NCBI RefSeq assembly: GCF_009362845.1
Contig: NZ_WHNW01000010.1
Coordinates: 37,693-101,692, forward strand
Direction of reading: 5' to 3'
Length of the DNA stretch: 64,000 bases
Source: Ostreibacterium oceani
Lineage (GTDB): Bacteria; Pseudomonadota; Gammaproteobacteria; Cardiobacteriales; Ostreibacteriaceae
Part shown: in pieces, positions 35,829 to 44,914 of the stretch
Layout of the letters: the number at the start of each line of letters is the position of its first letter
Position numbering within the stretch: position 1 is the first letter of the stretch
Translations under genes and position numbers: made by a program
Notes under the pieces: generated by a model
Seen by the model: the letters and a program-made list of their open reading frames with translations, nothing else
Database searches by the model: none
Told to the model about the DNA's origin: nothing

Positions 35829-37263
35829 ATGAATGCAACGCAAAAGCAGTTGGGTCTGTGGACTGTTGTTTTACTTATCTTTGTGCCGACTTTCGGTTTT
35901 CGTAATATTACCAATAATAGTGTCGTGCTAGGCGCGACGGCCATTCCATCTTGGCTTATTGTTGCGGTATTGTTCTTTTTACCCTTGTCTATTATCATTG
36001 CCGAGCTGGCCTCAAGCAGCAGTAGCAAAGGCGGTGGCATATATAGCTGGATTGCATGAACGCTGGGCATTTATCGGAACCTGGTCTTATTTTGTGGCGG
36101 GTTTGTTTTACTTGCAGGTCGTTTTTTCAAAAATTCCCATTATTATTTCTTGGATGCTATTTGGTGAAAATCGATTTACGGATGATATGGCCAACTGGTT
36201 ACCGATTTTGGGGATAGGGTTTGCGATCGCTTTGACTTGGGTGGCAACCCGTGGCGTACAAAAGTTCTCGAAACTGAGTGATTTAGGGGGTGTTTTTACG
36301 ATTATCATTACCGTTTTATTTATTGTTTTTGCGATGCTGGGTAATTGGACAGGCACGCCATCACCGACTGAAATCACGGTTGAAACCATGACGCCCACCT
36401 TTGATTTGGGCTATTTCTCGACGTTTTCATGGTTGCTCTTTGCGGTGGCTGGGGCCGAGGTCGCGGGTACTTATGCCAAAGAAACAAAAAATGCCAAGCG
36501 CAATTTCCCGCTGGCGGTGTTGATCGCGACCTTGATGATTGCGTTGGCTTATGTAATCGGCTCAGTGGCAGTGAGCCTAGTGGCATCACCAGACGAAATG
36601 AAAGCCGCAGGGCTTGCCGATTCGGGATTTGTTGTCTATCAGCTTTTGGCAGAGCAATGGGGAATGAATGGAAAAATCGTGGTACAACTTTATTCCGCTA
36701 TTTTCTTAGTCACTGGTATTGCCGCTTATATCGTATGGATGGAATCGCCCATTCGTGCGATGTTTACTGATGTGCCTGCGCACACGTTCCCTAAGTTTTT
36801 AACCAATACCGACGAAAATGGTATTTTGAAAAATGCCTTGTGGACACAGTGTGCTATTTTGGTGGTGCTGATTGCGGTGCCGATGCTGGGTCTTGGTGGT
36901 GTCGAAGGGCTGCTTAGATTGCTAACGGATTTATCTTCACTGTCACTGGTGATTCCTTATTTGGTCTTGATTGCGGCTTATATCGCGTTTAAACGCAGAG
37001 AGAGAAACAAAGAAGATTTTGTTATCGTTAAATCCAAGCTTTTTGCCATGATGATGGCCGCCGTGTGTTTGACATTAGGCACGGCAGGCTTCTTTGGGGC
37101 TGGGCTGGCGTATGTTGATAGTACGGAACCCTTTGGCAAAATTTTGCCCGAGTTGCTGAAGTTATACGGTGGTCCGATTTTCTTGATTTTGGTTGGTATG
37201 GGCTTGGTTGCGCTCAATAAATCACGGAGCAAAAACAAGCTGGATAACGTGGTGACAAGCTAA
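35829..37263 (+). pseudogene. APC-superfamily amino-acid permease, frameshifted
   Basis: The N-terminal part (76 codons, two membrane helices, TFGFRNITNNSVVLGATAIP) runs in one frame and stops at 36059 right after GGGIYSWIA. Homology-like sequence continues without a break in the +1 frame from about 36052 (AGLHERWAFIGTWSYFVAGL) to 37263, giving about 478 residues and 12 helices in total. The join falls at ctggattgcatgaacg; a loss of 2 (or 5 or 8) bases or gain of one would explain it. Either a real inactivating mutation or a sequence error. It belongs to the amino-acid/glutamate-GABA antiporter-like APC group and precedes an M14 deacylase. Confidence 0.8.
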
Positions 37264-37316
37264 TCGTGCCTAATTAATGATAGAAAAGCACTAAAAATCT
37301 AACGCTTAGAGGGATT

Positions 37317-38228
37317 ATGAATCAACTGTCGACTTATCCAATCGGCACCTCGGGCAAACCATGGGGTGCTGCCGAGGTGGCGCAGTGGCGAGCGCAGCAA
37401 CAACCAAGCCGCCATTACCAAGAGGATGTGGTTAGCGTCATCGAGTCGCTACAAACAGACTGGGATGTAACGACCTATGGTGAAATTCAGTATGGTGATG
37501 ATTATTTTACGCTGTATGCGCTGCAATCGAAAGATTGGGATCCTGACTTGCCCTGCGCGTTAATTACAGGTGGCGTGCATGGTTATGAAACCAGTGGGGT
37601 GTTGGGTGCGCTACGGTTTTTGACGCACGATGCCAACGCCTATACGGGGCGCATGAATCTGCTGGTTATTCCTTGTGTTAGCCCGTGGGCGTATGAACGC
37701 ATTCAGCGGTGGAATTACGATGCGGTCGATCCTAATCGTTCGTTTATTGAGTCCAGCCCAGCGCAAGAGGCAGCGGCACTGATACACTTTCTCAAGCCCC
37801 TAAAAACTCAGTTTATTGTCCATATTGATTTACACGAGACAACGGATACGGATGAATCAGAATTTGCGCCAGCCAAAGCCGCCCGCGATGGTGTGGTATT
37901 TGAGCCATGCCCCATTCCTGACGGGTTTTACTTGGTCGCGAATGCCGCCAAGCCTGTGCCAGATTTTCAGGCCGCTATCATTGCTGCCGTGCAGCATGTG
38001 ACGTATATTGCCGTTGCAGATGAGAATGGCTGTTTAGACGGGACACCTATGGCAGCAAGGGGTGTGCTGAATTCATCGGTACAAGGGGTTTGTGCTGATG
38101 TCACCAATGCGGCTTATACGACAACGACCGAAGTCTACCCCGATAGCCCTATGACAACGCCCGAGCAGTGTATCAAGGCGCAAACGGTGGCCGTCTGCGC
38201 TGGACTGGACTTTGTATTATCGCGCTAA
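37317..38228 (+). CDS. M14-family zinc deacylase/carboxypeptidase
   Basis: A 303-residue protein with the M14 zinc site: His88 and Glu91 in GGVHGYETSG and His173 in HIDLHETTD. Asn140-Arg141 (DPNRSF) match the substrate-carboxylate binders of carboxypeptidase A and succinylglutamate desuccinylase. It could remove an acyl group or a C-terminal residue from a small N-acyl amino acid or peptide. No signal peptide, so cytoplasmic. Its 53-bp spacing from the permease suggests uptake and breakdown of the same compound. Confidence 0.8.
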   Translation: MNQLSTYPIGTSGKPWGAAEVAQWRAQQQPSRHYQEDVVSVIESLQTDWDVTTYGEIQYGDDYFTLYALQSKDWDPDLPCALITGGVHGYETSGVLGALRFLTHDANAYTGRMNLLVIPCVSPWAYERIQRWNYDAVDPNRSFIESSPAQEAAALIHFLKPLKTQFIVHIDLHETTDTDESEFAPAKAARDGVVFEPCPIPDGFYLVANAAKPVPDFQAAIIAAVQHVTYIAVADENGCLDGTPMAARGVLNSSVQGVCADVTNAAYTTTTEVYPDSPMTTPEQCIKAQTVAVCAGLDFVLSR

Positions 38229-38417
38229 TTGGCGCATTAATTCATTAATTGGCGCACAAATTGGCGCACAAACTTAGCAACTTAAGTATGTATTAACCCT
38301 GCTGCGATGACAGTAGTGCGCTTGGTGATGAAGTTGATGGTTTCTTTGTGTTGTTTTTATTTTGTATCGTTTGTAATGAGTATTGGGTTTTTTAACTAAT
38401 TTTAATGAGGTTGTATT

Positions 38418-39899
38418 ATGGAACAGTCTACAGAATCGGTAAAGTCTCCGAGTTTTTTATTGGCGATGATTTCGCTGTTGTCTTTGGTGGTCGGTATTGG
38501 TGTGTCGATTGTCATGTTTGGTCTGTCGCCACATATCCCCATGCTTTTCGGTGTGGCTGTTGCCAGTACCGTGGCGCTATTTGCGGGTAGCAAATGGGAA
38601 GTCGTACAAAAAGGCATGATTAAAGGGATTACCCATGCTTTACCCTCGATTATTATTTTGATGCTCGTGGGAATTTTAATCGGCGTATGGATTTTGGGTG
38701 GCGTGGTACCGACCTTGGTCTATTATGGGCTGAAAGTTTTTTCTCCTGGTATTTTTCTGTTTGCCTGTGCCATTATCTGTGCGATTTCATCGAGTGCCAC
38801 TGGAACTAGCTGGGGAACGACAGGGACGATTGGCGTGGCGCTCATGGGCGTGGGTGCGGGGCTCGGTATTCCACTACCAATCGTTGCAGGTGCGGTGCTA
38901 TCGGGTGCGTATTTTGGTGACAAGATGTCGCCACTGTCAGACACCACCAACATGGCGCCAGCCATGGTCGGGGTCGGGCTTTATACCCACATACGCCACA
39001 TGATGCCGACTACAGGTGTTTCGTTTGGTATTTCGTTGGTGGCTTATATTGTGATTGGATTTTTTTATACGCCAACAGGCGGAGATACAACGCGTATCGA
39101 CACTATTTTGACCTTACTCAATGACCAGTTTACCATCCATCCGTTGCTGTTATTGCCGCCTGTGATTGTAATGGTATTGAGTTTTCGTAAAATACCCGCC
39201 ATCCCTGGTATTGCTGCAGGGGTGGTTGCGGGGTTTGTCTGTGCTATCGTTGCACAAGGGGTTGATTATCCGAGCACTATCCAAGCCGCGATGAGTGGTT
39301 TTGAAGCAAGCACCGGTAACGAGGATGTCGATAGTTTGCTCACCCGTGGTGGGTTGGAATCCATGTCCTATACGATTAGCTTGATTATCGTGGCGATGAT
39401 GTTTGGTGGTGTTATGCAAGCCACAGGGCAAATCCAAGTCATCGCCGAGCGTATTTTAAAACTGGCGCGTTCAACGGGTTCATTGATTGCGACGACGGCC
39501 TTTACGGCGATTGGGACTAACTTTTTATTATGCGACCAATATATGACGCTGGTGTTAACGGGGCGTATGTATGAGTCTGAATATCGTGATCGGGGGCTTG
39601 CGCCTGAAAATCTCTCGCGGGTTACCGAAGATGCGGGTACGGTTACTGATCCGCTCGTACCTTGGGGGTCTGGTGGTGCTTATCAATCAGCGACTTTAGG
39701 TGTGCCGACTATCGTTTACGCGCCATTTGCTATTTTTTGTTGGGTGTCGCCTATTGTGACCATTTTGTTTGGTTATATGGGCTGGACAATTAAGCCGTTG
39801 TCTGCTGCGTCTAGCACGCTAAGCAATGATGAAGATGATATTGAAGCAAAAGCCGCCGCAGTCGTAGAAGCAACAGTAGAGACAGTTAAGAAAGCCTAG
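38418..39899 (+). CDS. nhaC: NhaC-family Na+/H+ antiporter
   Basis: A 493-residue membrane protein with about 12 helices. The NhaC-type features are ISSSATGTSWGTTGTIGVAL, GAVLSGAYFGDKMSPLSDTT and the late segment SRVTEDAGTVTDPLVPWGSG. Members exchange sodium for protons, or malate for lactate (MleN). The C-terminal tail is Asp/Glu/Ala/Val-rich. It is the third gene of the permease-deacylase group and may supply or handle the sodium gradient used for uptake. Confidence 0.85.
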   Translation: MEQSTESVKSPSFLLAMISLLSLVVGIGVSIVMFGLSPHIPMLFGVAVASTVALFAGSKWEVVQKGMIKGITHALPSIIILMLVGILIGVWILGGVVPTLVYYGLKVFSPGIFLFACAIICAISSSATGTSWGTTGTIGVALMGVGAGLGIPLPIVAGAVLSGAYFGDKMSPLSDTTNMAPAMVGVGLYTHIRHMMPTTGVSFGISLVAYIVIGFFYTPTGGDTTRIDTILTLLNDQFTIHPLLLLPPVIVMVLSFRKIPAIPGIAAGVVAGFVCAIVAQGVDYPSTIQAAMSGFEASTGNEDVDSLLTRGGLESMSYTISLIIVAMMFGGVMQATGQIQVIAERILKLARSTGSLIATTAFTAIGTNFLLCDQYMTLVLTGRMYESEYRDRGLAPENLSRVTEDAGTVTDPLVPWGSGGAYQSATLGVPTIVYAPFAIFCWVSPIVTILFGYMGWTIKPLSAASSTLSNDEDDIEAKAAAVVEATVETVKKA

Positions 39900-40305
39900 C
39901 GGTTAATTCGAATCTGACTGACGAATCTGACTGGCGAATCTGACTGAGCCCTAGCCACGCTGACCACGAGAGGAATCCGAGAGAGGAATCCGAGGGATTA
40001 TTCAGCGTGCTGGGCTTGGGTGATTTTTCAGTATGTAGTCAAAAATTAGCCAGTGATTAGTCGACGATTAGTCGGCGATTAGCCAGAAGTTGCTTGGCGA
40101 TAGGTTGCTGCGATAGGTTGGCAATTGACCCGCTTTTCAGCAGGGTGTATGTAGCGGTTCGTTAACGACATTATTCAATCAGGTTATGTCGAGGTTGATT
40201 TTTTACCGCGTCAGCGCGTAAAATGCGGTACAATTGGTGCAAAAGGGTGCAAAAGAGTGCAAAAGAGTGCAGAAGCCATGAGTTGAATAGGCGGGTGCTT
40301 TATCC
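39900..40305. other. 406-bp non-coding gap made largely of short repeats
   Basis: No gene. It holds three 13-bp copies (cgaatctgactga-like) at 39,909-39,947, paired gaggaatccgag copies near 39,970-39,995, several gattagtcgrc-like copies near 40,045-40,090, and four 10-bp copies (gtgcaaaaga) at 40,237-40,276 just before trpF. No terminator or promoter stands out. Confidence 0.6.
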
Positions 40306-41019
40306 ATGCGAGCGAACCAATCAAATGAACCAATCAATCAAATGAATCAATCAAACAACACACAGCAACCGAATCAATCGATTAATTTACCCAGCGCGGA
40401 CGTGCGTATTAAAATTTGTGGTATCACGCGGCAGCAAGATGCTGAAGCGGCGATTGCTTGTGGTGCAGATGCGTTGGGGTTTGTGTTTTATGAGAAAAGC
40501 AAACGGGCAGTGACAATCGCTACCCTCGATTGGCTGCACACGTTGCCACCGTTTGTCCAGTTAACGGCGCTATTTGTTAACCCTGAGGCGGACTGGGTTA
40601 GCTCGGTAATTACTGGCTTGCCAATTGATGTGCTGCAATTTCATGGCGTGGAGCCTGAGCCGTTTTGTCGCCAATTCGGTAAACGCTATATCAAGGCGGT
40701 ACCAATGGAAAATAAATCCGCCCAAGACGCCATGCAGTTTATGGCAGGCTATCCAAGTGCGGGGAGTTTTTTGCTGGATAATTATGGCGAACAAGAAATC
40801 GGCGGTTCAGGTACGCAATTTGACTGGTCGCAAGTCCCTGATGCTATTGGTAAACCGCTGGTAATTGCAGGTGGGTTAACCCCTGATAACGTCCAGCCCG
40901 TTATCTCACAGGTGAAACCTTACGCGGTTGATGTCAGCTCTGGTGTCGAGTCTAGCCCTGGGATTAAGGATAAGGAAAAAATCGCTCGTTTTGTCACCGC
41001 GGTTAAATCGGCAATTTAA
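40306..41019 (+). CDS. trpF: TrpF, phosphoribosylanthranilate isomerase
   Basis: The enzyme core starts at RIKICGITRQQDAEAA, with the catalytic Cys in KICGIT and the Asp in FLLDNYGEQEIGGSGTQFDW; GGLTPDNV binds phosphate. About 32 residues precede the normal start (NQSN/MNQSN repeats), encoded by a degenerate cAATCAAatgAAcc tandem repeat. A GTG at 40402 (VRIKICG) would give the normal length but has no clear SD, so the start is undecided. No other trp gene is adjacent. Confidence 0.9.
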   Translation: MRANQSNEPINQMNQSNNTQQPNQSINLPSADVRIKICGITRQQDAEAAIACGADALGFVFYEKSKRAVTIATLDWLHTLPPFVQLTALFVNPEADWVSSVITGLPIDVLQFHGVEPEPFCRQFGKRYIKAVPMENKSAQDAMQFMAGYPSAGSFLLDNYGEQEIGGSGTQFDWSQVPDAIGKPLVIAGGLTPDNVQPVISQVKPYAVDVSSGVESSPGIKDKEKIARFVTAVKSAI

Positions 41020-41029
41020 ATGCGCACCC

Positions 41030-41101
41030 TGTTGATAAAGCAATATGACATTGATAAGGCAATATGGAACTGATAAGGCAATATGGAACTGATAAGGCGA
41101 T
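41030..41101. repeat. Imperfect ~20-bp tandem repeat before the CDF gene
   Basis: Three to four copies of a unit like gataaggcaatatggaact; the last copy runs into the ATG of the cation diffusion facilitator gene and includes its weak AAGG ribosome site. Confidence 0.8.
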
Positions 41102-41977
41102 ATGAAAACTGAAAACATCGCAATCAATACCATTTTGTTAAGCCTATTGAGTAACGCCGCTTTGGTGATTATCAAATTAGTGGCTGGTATATTCGGGCAT
41201 TCCTACGCATTGGTGGCGGATGCAATCGAGTCACTGACGGATATGGTGAGCGAGGTGCTGGTGCTGTTTGGGTTAAAATACGCCAACAAACCCGCTGATG
41301 ATAATCACCCGTATGGCCACGGAAAAATAGAGCCGTTAATTACCTTTGTTGTGGTTGCTTTTTTAGTGAGTGCAGCGGGAATGATTACGTATCAAAGTAT
41401 TGTCAATATTCGCACACCGCACGAAACGCCAGCGGGCTGGACGTTATGGGTATTGGGCGGCATTATTGTTTGGAAAGAGATTGGCTATCGCTGGGTTAGT
41501 CATCGCAGTGAATTAACGCACAGCACGTCGTTAAAGGCCGCGGCTTGGCACCATCGTAGCGATGCATTGACCTCGGTGGCGGCCTTTGTCGGTATCTGTG
41601 TTGCCCTGTGGATGGGTGAGGGCTACGAAGCCGCTGATGATTGGGCGGCACTGGTTGCTGCGGTAATTATTCTTTATAACGCGTACTTGATTTTTCGCCC
41701 AGCGCTAGGCGAAGTCATGGATGAACATTTTTATGATGAATTAATCGACGAGGTACGCCATCATTCGCTGTCGGTTGACGGGGTTATCGCCACCGAAAAA
41801 TGCTTTGTGCGAAAATCAGGTATGCGCTACTATATTGATTTACATGCAATTGTTAATGGTGATATCTCGGTGCGCGCAGGCCATCAAATATCCCACGACT
41901 TAAAAGACCACTTGCTAGCAAAAATCCCCACCATCGCAGATGTATTGATTCACATCGAGCCCGAAGAAAACGAGTAG
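41102..41977 (+). CDS. Cation diffusion facilitator family transporter
   Basis: A 291-residue divalent-metal/proton antiporter with six helices and a C-terminal cytoplasmic domain. The transport site is visible as ADAIESLTDMVSE in helix 2 and HHRSDALTSVAAF in helix 5. The first position in helix 2 (E of ESLTD) differs from the HxxxD or DxxxD pairs of Zn and Fe/Mn transporters of known specificity, so the metal is not assigned. NHPYGHGKIEPL is the typical loop after helix 2. Confidence 0.88.
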   Translation: MKTENIAINTILLSLLSNAALVIIKLVAGIFGHSYALVADAIESLTDMVSEVLVLFGLKYANKPADDNHPYGHGKIEPLITFVVVAFLVSAAGMITYQSIVNIRTPHETPAGWTLWVLGGIIVWKEIGYRWVSHRSELTHSTSLKAAAWHHRSDALTSVAAFVGICVALWMGEGYEAADDWAALVAAVIILYNAYLIFRPALGEVMDEHFYDELIDEVRHHSLSVDGVIATEKCFVRKSGMRYYIDLHAIVNGDISVRAGHQISHDLKDHLLAKIPTIADVLIHIEPEENE

Positions 41978-41992
41978 TGCTAGGTTAGATAC

Positions 41993-42118
41993 CGGTCTGG
42001 CTATGGCAAGTGCGGGATTTTGAAACCGCTTATTTGTCCGCCTACCGTAAATTTATATAGCTGTAATATCTTCATTTTCAAACAGTCTGACCGCATTACG
42101 TATAGCCATTGTTAGCGG
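41993..42118 (-). repeat. attC-like inverted repeat 1
   Basis: Two imperfect arms, 41,998-42,015 (TGGCTATGGCAAGTGCGG) and 42,091-42,108 (complement of TGGCTATACGTAATGCGG), share 14 of 18 positions and are separated by about 75 bp. The arm next to the gene is followed by GTTAGCGGCTGG. Its outer end, toward the CDF gene, lacks a good core site and may be the insertion junction. Confidence 0.6.
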
Positions 42119-42126
42119 CTGGCTTT

Positions 42127-42819
42127 TTATTTTTCAATTTCATAAACTCCTGTCTCAGTAAGTATAAATTTTCCAAAATCAGTTTCTTCGTATTGCCACA
42201 ATCGTTCTTCGAAGGTCTCAATTAGTTCTAATTCCTTAGTTTCACTGTCAAGCCTGAACAGTTTATTGTTTCCCATATTCGGGATATAAACGAATTTTCC
42301 CTTTACATGCAGGCTTTCGGGGTAGCACAAGGGGTCGTACTTATCTTCCCAAGTGTATTCTCCAATTCTGTATATTTCTTTTCGTTCAGAGATTGAAACT
42401 TGGGTAACTGTCTGCCCTGTCGGAAACGCAAGCCAAAGAAAATCTGGAAATTGATAGGCAATGTCGTAAATCGGGTGTCCTTGGCCAACTTCGTCAGCAT
42501 CCCACTCAAGTATTTTTTTTGCGTTCTTGTCAAATCCGTGAATTATTCCTTCTGGGCAAAAACAGAAGTATTGGTTTCCATTTTCGTCTTTTGTCGATTC
42601 ATAGTTTTCTATAGCTAAGGGGAGTTGGGCTTCGATTGATTTGTAATTATTTCCAAATATCTGTGTTGCAAAATATGCTTTGTCGACTTGCCGAAGCTCT
42701 CTTGATTCACCAAATGCAAAAAAATTGGGTTCTCGATTATTCCAGATGATAGTTAATATTTCGAACTTGCCGATGTAAATCCCTGTGCTTTCTTTGCCTA
42801 TAATTTTCTTTAATTGCAT
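42127..42819 (-). CDS. Unknown cassette protein 1
   Basis: A 230-residue soluble protein I do not recognise. It is rich in aromatic and acidic residues, has no signal peptide, and has short repeats of the type seen in beta-propellers or carbohydrate-binding folds (FCPEGIIHGFD, LWLAFPTGQTV, FVYIPNMGNNKLFRLD), but that is only an impression. AT-rich codon use unlike the flanks. It lies between attC-like repeats 1 and 2, with the stop a few bases from the GTTAGC motif. Likely of Bacteroidota origin. Confidence 0.7.
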   Translation of the reverse strand: MQLKKIIGKESTGIYIGKFEILTIIWNNREPNFFAFGESRELRQVDKAYFATQIFGNNYKSIEAQLPLAIENYESTKDENGNQYFCFCPEGIIHGFDKNAKKILEWDADEVGQGHPIYDIAYQFPDFLWLAFPTGQTVTQVSISERKEIYRIGEYTWEDKYDPLCYPESLHVKGKFVYIPNMGNNKLFRLDSETKELELIETFEERLWQYEETDFGKFILTETGVYEIEK

Positions 42820-42826
42820 TTTGTTT

Positions 42827-42866
42827 TTTTAGTATGTTGCACAACCATTGTTAGCTACTGGTTTTT
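42827..42866 (-). repeat. attC-like site 2 (shortened)
   Basis: Carries the same CCATTGTTAGC-TACTGG core seen in repeat 1 (42,845-42,861) plus a small palindrome GTTGCACAAC, but the long second arm is missing, so it looks like a deleted version of the other sites. Confidence 0.5.
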
Positions 42867-43340
42867 TCATGGAATAGTCTCCATTCCTGCGAACTTAAAT
42901 TCACCATTTACTTTTTTGAAATGGACTCCGAATTGTACGCCTTCATGCCCTGGAGCTAATTCGTCTTGTTTGTAAATTGTCCAAAATGCTGTTATGTCAG
43001 TTCTGTGGTCATTCCCTCTAACCAATATTAATTTATCACTTTTGGTTGCTCGTTGATATGGTTCGCTGTTTTTAATTTTCTCAAGGTGATTTTTTAGAAA
43101 AGCTTTCTTGTCAAATATGTAAGGTGAATCTGTCAAGTCGGGGTAGTCTGAACAAATGATGCAGTAAATTCTGTCAGTTGAGATATTAGTTAAGGTATCC
43201 ATATCGTCTGTCTCGATAGCAACAAATAACGTTTCGAAAGTCTTAACAACTTTCAAGCTGTCGGTCGAACTTATGTCCTGTCCGAATATGGAAGTCGGAC
43301 TGAATAGCAGAATGGCTAATATTTTAATCGTCTTTTTCAT
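42867..43340 (-). CDS. Unknown secreted cassette protein 2, NTF2/SnoaL-like
   Basis: A 157-residue protein with a signal peptide (MKKTIKILAILLFSPTSIFG, cleavage before Gln, a Bacteroidota-like pattern). The rest (FETLFVAIETDDMDTLTNIS, AFWTIYKQDE, VHFKKVNGEFKFAGMETI) resembles the alpha+beta SnoaL-like/NTF2 fold. Function unknown. Its ATG is 5 bp from a GTTGGGC core, the close spacing expected for an integron gene cassette. AT-rich and foreign in composition. Confidence 0.65.
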   Translation of the reverse strand: MKKTIKILAILLFSPTSIFGQDISSTDSLKVVKTFETLFVAIETDDMDTLTNISTDRIYCIICSDYPDLTDSPYIFDKKAFLKNHLEKIKNSEPYQRATKSDKLILVRGNDHRTDITAFWTIYKQDELAPGHEGVQFGVHFKKVNGEFKFAGMETIP

Positions 43341-43345
43341 ATTAT

Positions 43346-43480
43346 GCCCAACGGTCGTGGCTATGAGCAGTTGGGGATTTTTGCCCTAACTGTTCAGTTT
43401 AGCACTGACCTTTATTTTATTTACTATCTTTCAAATATAGCACTTTTGCCCCAATTGCTTATAGCCTTTGTTGGTGGCAG
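43346..43480 (-). repeat. attC-like inverted repeat 3 (best preserved)
   Basis: Arms 43,359-43,376 (GGCTATGAGCAGTTGGGG) and 43,449-43,466 (complement of GGCTATAAGCAATTGGGG) match at 16 of 18 bases across a central spacer of about 70 bp. Read on the minus strand the site ends in GTTGGGC (43,346-43,352), a perfect match to the attC core consensus GTTRRRY, and begins at GCCACCAAC. Confidence 0.7.
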
Positions 43481-43484
43481 TTTT

Positions 43485-44189
43485 TTATTTTCCACGTTTG
43501 AGTTTTATAAGTGATTGTACGTTTTTTACAATGTCCCAAATTGTCAAATCCTTTTTTGCCTCTTTGCTAAGGATTTTTTTAGCCAACTCAATTGTAGGAT
43601 TATCTGCTTTATTTATATTTCCTGAATTAAAAGGTGGTTTTGGGTCATACTCTATAAATAATTGATAGGCTTTGGCTTTTTCATCTCCGATAATTTGGCT
43701 TACTAAATACAAACTCATATCAATTCCTGCTGAAACACCTTGTGCTGTTATGATTTTACCTTCTTGAATATATCTTTCGCTGGTAGGAATTGAGCCATAT
43801 TCTTTTAATAAATGAATCACGCCCCAATGTGAGGTAGCTTTCTTGTTTTTCAGTAAACCCGCCGCTGCTAAAATTATTGAACCAGAACATACAGAAGTTG
43901 TCCAAGTTGTTGTTTTGTCAATTTTGTTAATCCAAGATAATAAATTGGTGTCTTTTGCTTCTCGTATAAACCCAACAACTGAACCAGGGATGAGTAAAAT
44001 GTCAGCTTTATCAATTTCGGTTATGTCATACTCAGCAACTAATTTTAGGAAGTGTGTGTCAGAAACGATTACACCTTTTTCTTTAGCTACAAATTTTACG
44101 CTAGCGTTTGGAAGTCGGCTTAAAACTTCATAAGGTCCGATTGCGTCTAGTGCAGTTAGTCCGTTGTAGATATAAATTACTATGTCCAT
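43485..44189 (-). CDS. DJ-1/PfpI-family protein
   Basis: A 234-residue protein of the class I glutamine amidotransferase-like superfamily. The nucleophile elbow is TSVCSGSIILAAAGLL, with Cys near residue 100, and the following segment TSHWGVIHLLKEYG and QGVSAGIDMSLYLV match GlxA-like/isonitrile hydratase-type members. Lys/Ile-rich, AT-rich sequence unlike the chromosomal genes, suggesting Bacteroidota origin. Bounded by attC-like repeat 3 downstream and by a palindromic operator-like site upstream. Confidence 0.8.
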   Translation of the reverse strand: MDIVIYIYNGLTALDAIGPYEVLSRLPNASVKFVAKEKGVIVSDTHFLKLVAEYDITEIDKADILLIPGSVVGFIREAKDTNLLSWINKIDKTTTWTTSVCSGSIILAAAGLLKNKKATSHWGVIHLLKEYGSIPTSERYIQEGKIITAQGVSAGIDMSLYLVSQIIGDEKAKAYQLFIEYDPKPPFNSGNINKADNPTIELAKKILSKEAKKDLTIWDIVKNVQSLIKLKRGK

Positions 44190-44245
44190 TATTTACTCTG
44201 TTTTCTTCTTGTAGCTGTCGGTTTAGTGAAATTGCCACCAACATC

Positions 44246-44271
44246 CGAATAAACGAACATTCGTTTATCGG
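44246..44271. promoter_or_regulatory. TetR-operator-like palindrome upstream of the DJ-1 gene
   Basis: CGAATAAACGAAC followed by ATTCGTTTATCGG forms a near-perfect dyad, and a third exact inverted copy (GTTCGTTTATTCG) lies at 44,292-44,304. Such GAATAAACGAA/TTCGTTTATTC dyads are typical of operators of TetR-type repressors. No repressor gene is present nearby. The distance to the DJ-1 start (about 60 bp) suits promoter control. Confidence 0.45.
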
Positions 44272-44354
44272 GGCTATAGGTTATACTAAAAGTTCGTTTA
44301 TTCGTCATATTAAGGGTGATAACGCTAATTGTTGGTTGTCACTGTCTGATGCGA

Positions 44355-44702
44355 TTAAATCCGCGATAGGCGGGTTAGTAGCCTATCTAGGCCGCCACCG
44401 CTGTATTTCTTTTTGATTTCGCCATCGACGTAAATCACGTTATAGGGCAGGGTGTCGACATCGGCGAGCCACGGACTATTTTTTTTAAAATCGAGTAGGC
44501 CCTTTTGGTTAATGAGTAGTTTGCCAAATCGCCAGCCTTGGTCAATGGTATCATTTAGGGCATCGCCTGCGAGTGCGTTGTCGATTTCCTCACCCCATTC
44601 TTGGCAGGCTGGACAGTCGGTTTTACCGAGGATTAAGATGCTTTTGGGGGCGGCGAGAAAGTCGGATAAATTCTCTGCTGTTAAATTTTCGAGTGTTGCC
44701 AT
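44355..44702 (-). CDS. Thioredoxin-like CPAC protein
   Basis: About 115 residues when started at the ATG ending at 44702 (MATLENLT); the frame is open further upstream to 44774 but that part is repeat-like. ILILGKTDCPACQEWGEEI carries a CPAC redox motif in the thioredoxin position and LPYNVIYVDGEIKKKY the cis-Pro region. It is cytoplasmic, since no signal peptide is seen. It lies next to a peroxiredoxin gene on the same strand, and may reduce it. The 3' end borders the cassette block. Confidence 0.75.
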   Translation of the reverse strand: MATLENLTAENLSDFLAAPKSILILGKTDCPACQEWGEEIDNALAGDALNDTIDQGWRFGKLLINQKGLLDFKKNSPWLADVDTLPYNVIYVDGEIKKKYSGGGLDRLLTRLSRI

Positions 44703-44914
44703 ATTAAAATGCTCCGCAAAATCAGTTGAATAAAAAAACACGAATCGAAAGCAGTCGAAATCAATCGAAATCAATCGAAAGTAATAAACGGGCAGTCAGT
44801 CCACCCGTTTATTATTGGTGTTGCATATCGATTGCGCGTTATCGATTGCATGTTATCGATTGCATGTTATCGCGTGTTGCCTAGTACGTTTTTAGGTGTG
44901 TTGTAGGCATGCTA

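Noticed and set aside
36429..36770. Alternative frame inside the permease
   Set aside because: It is out of frame with the clear membrane-protein coding sequence and has no support.
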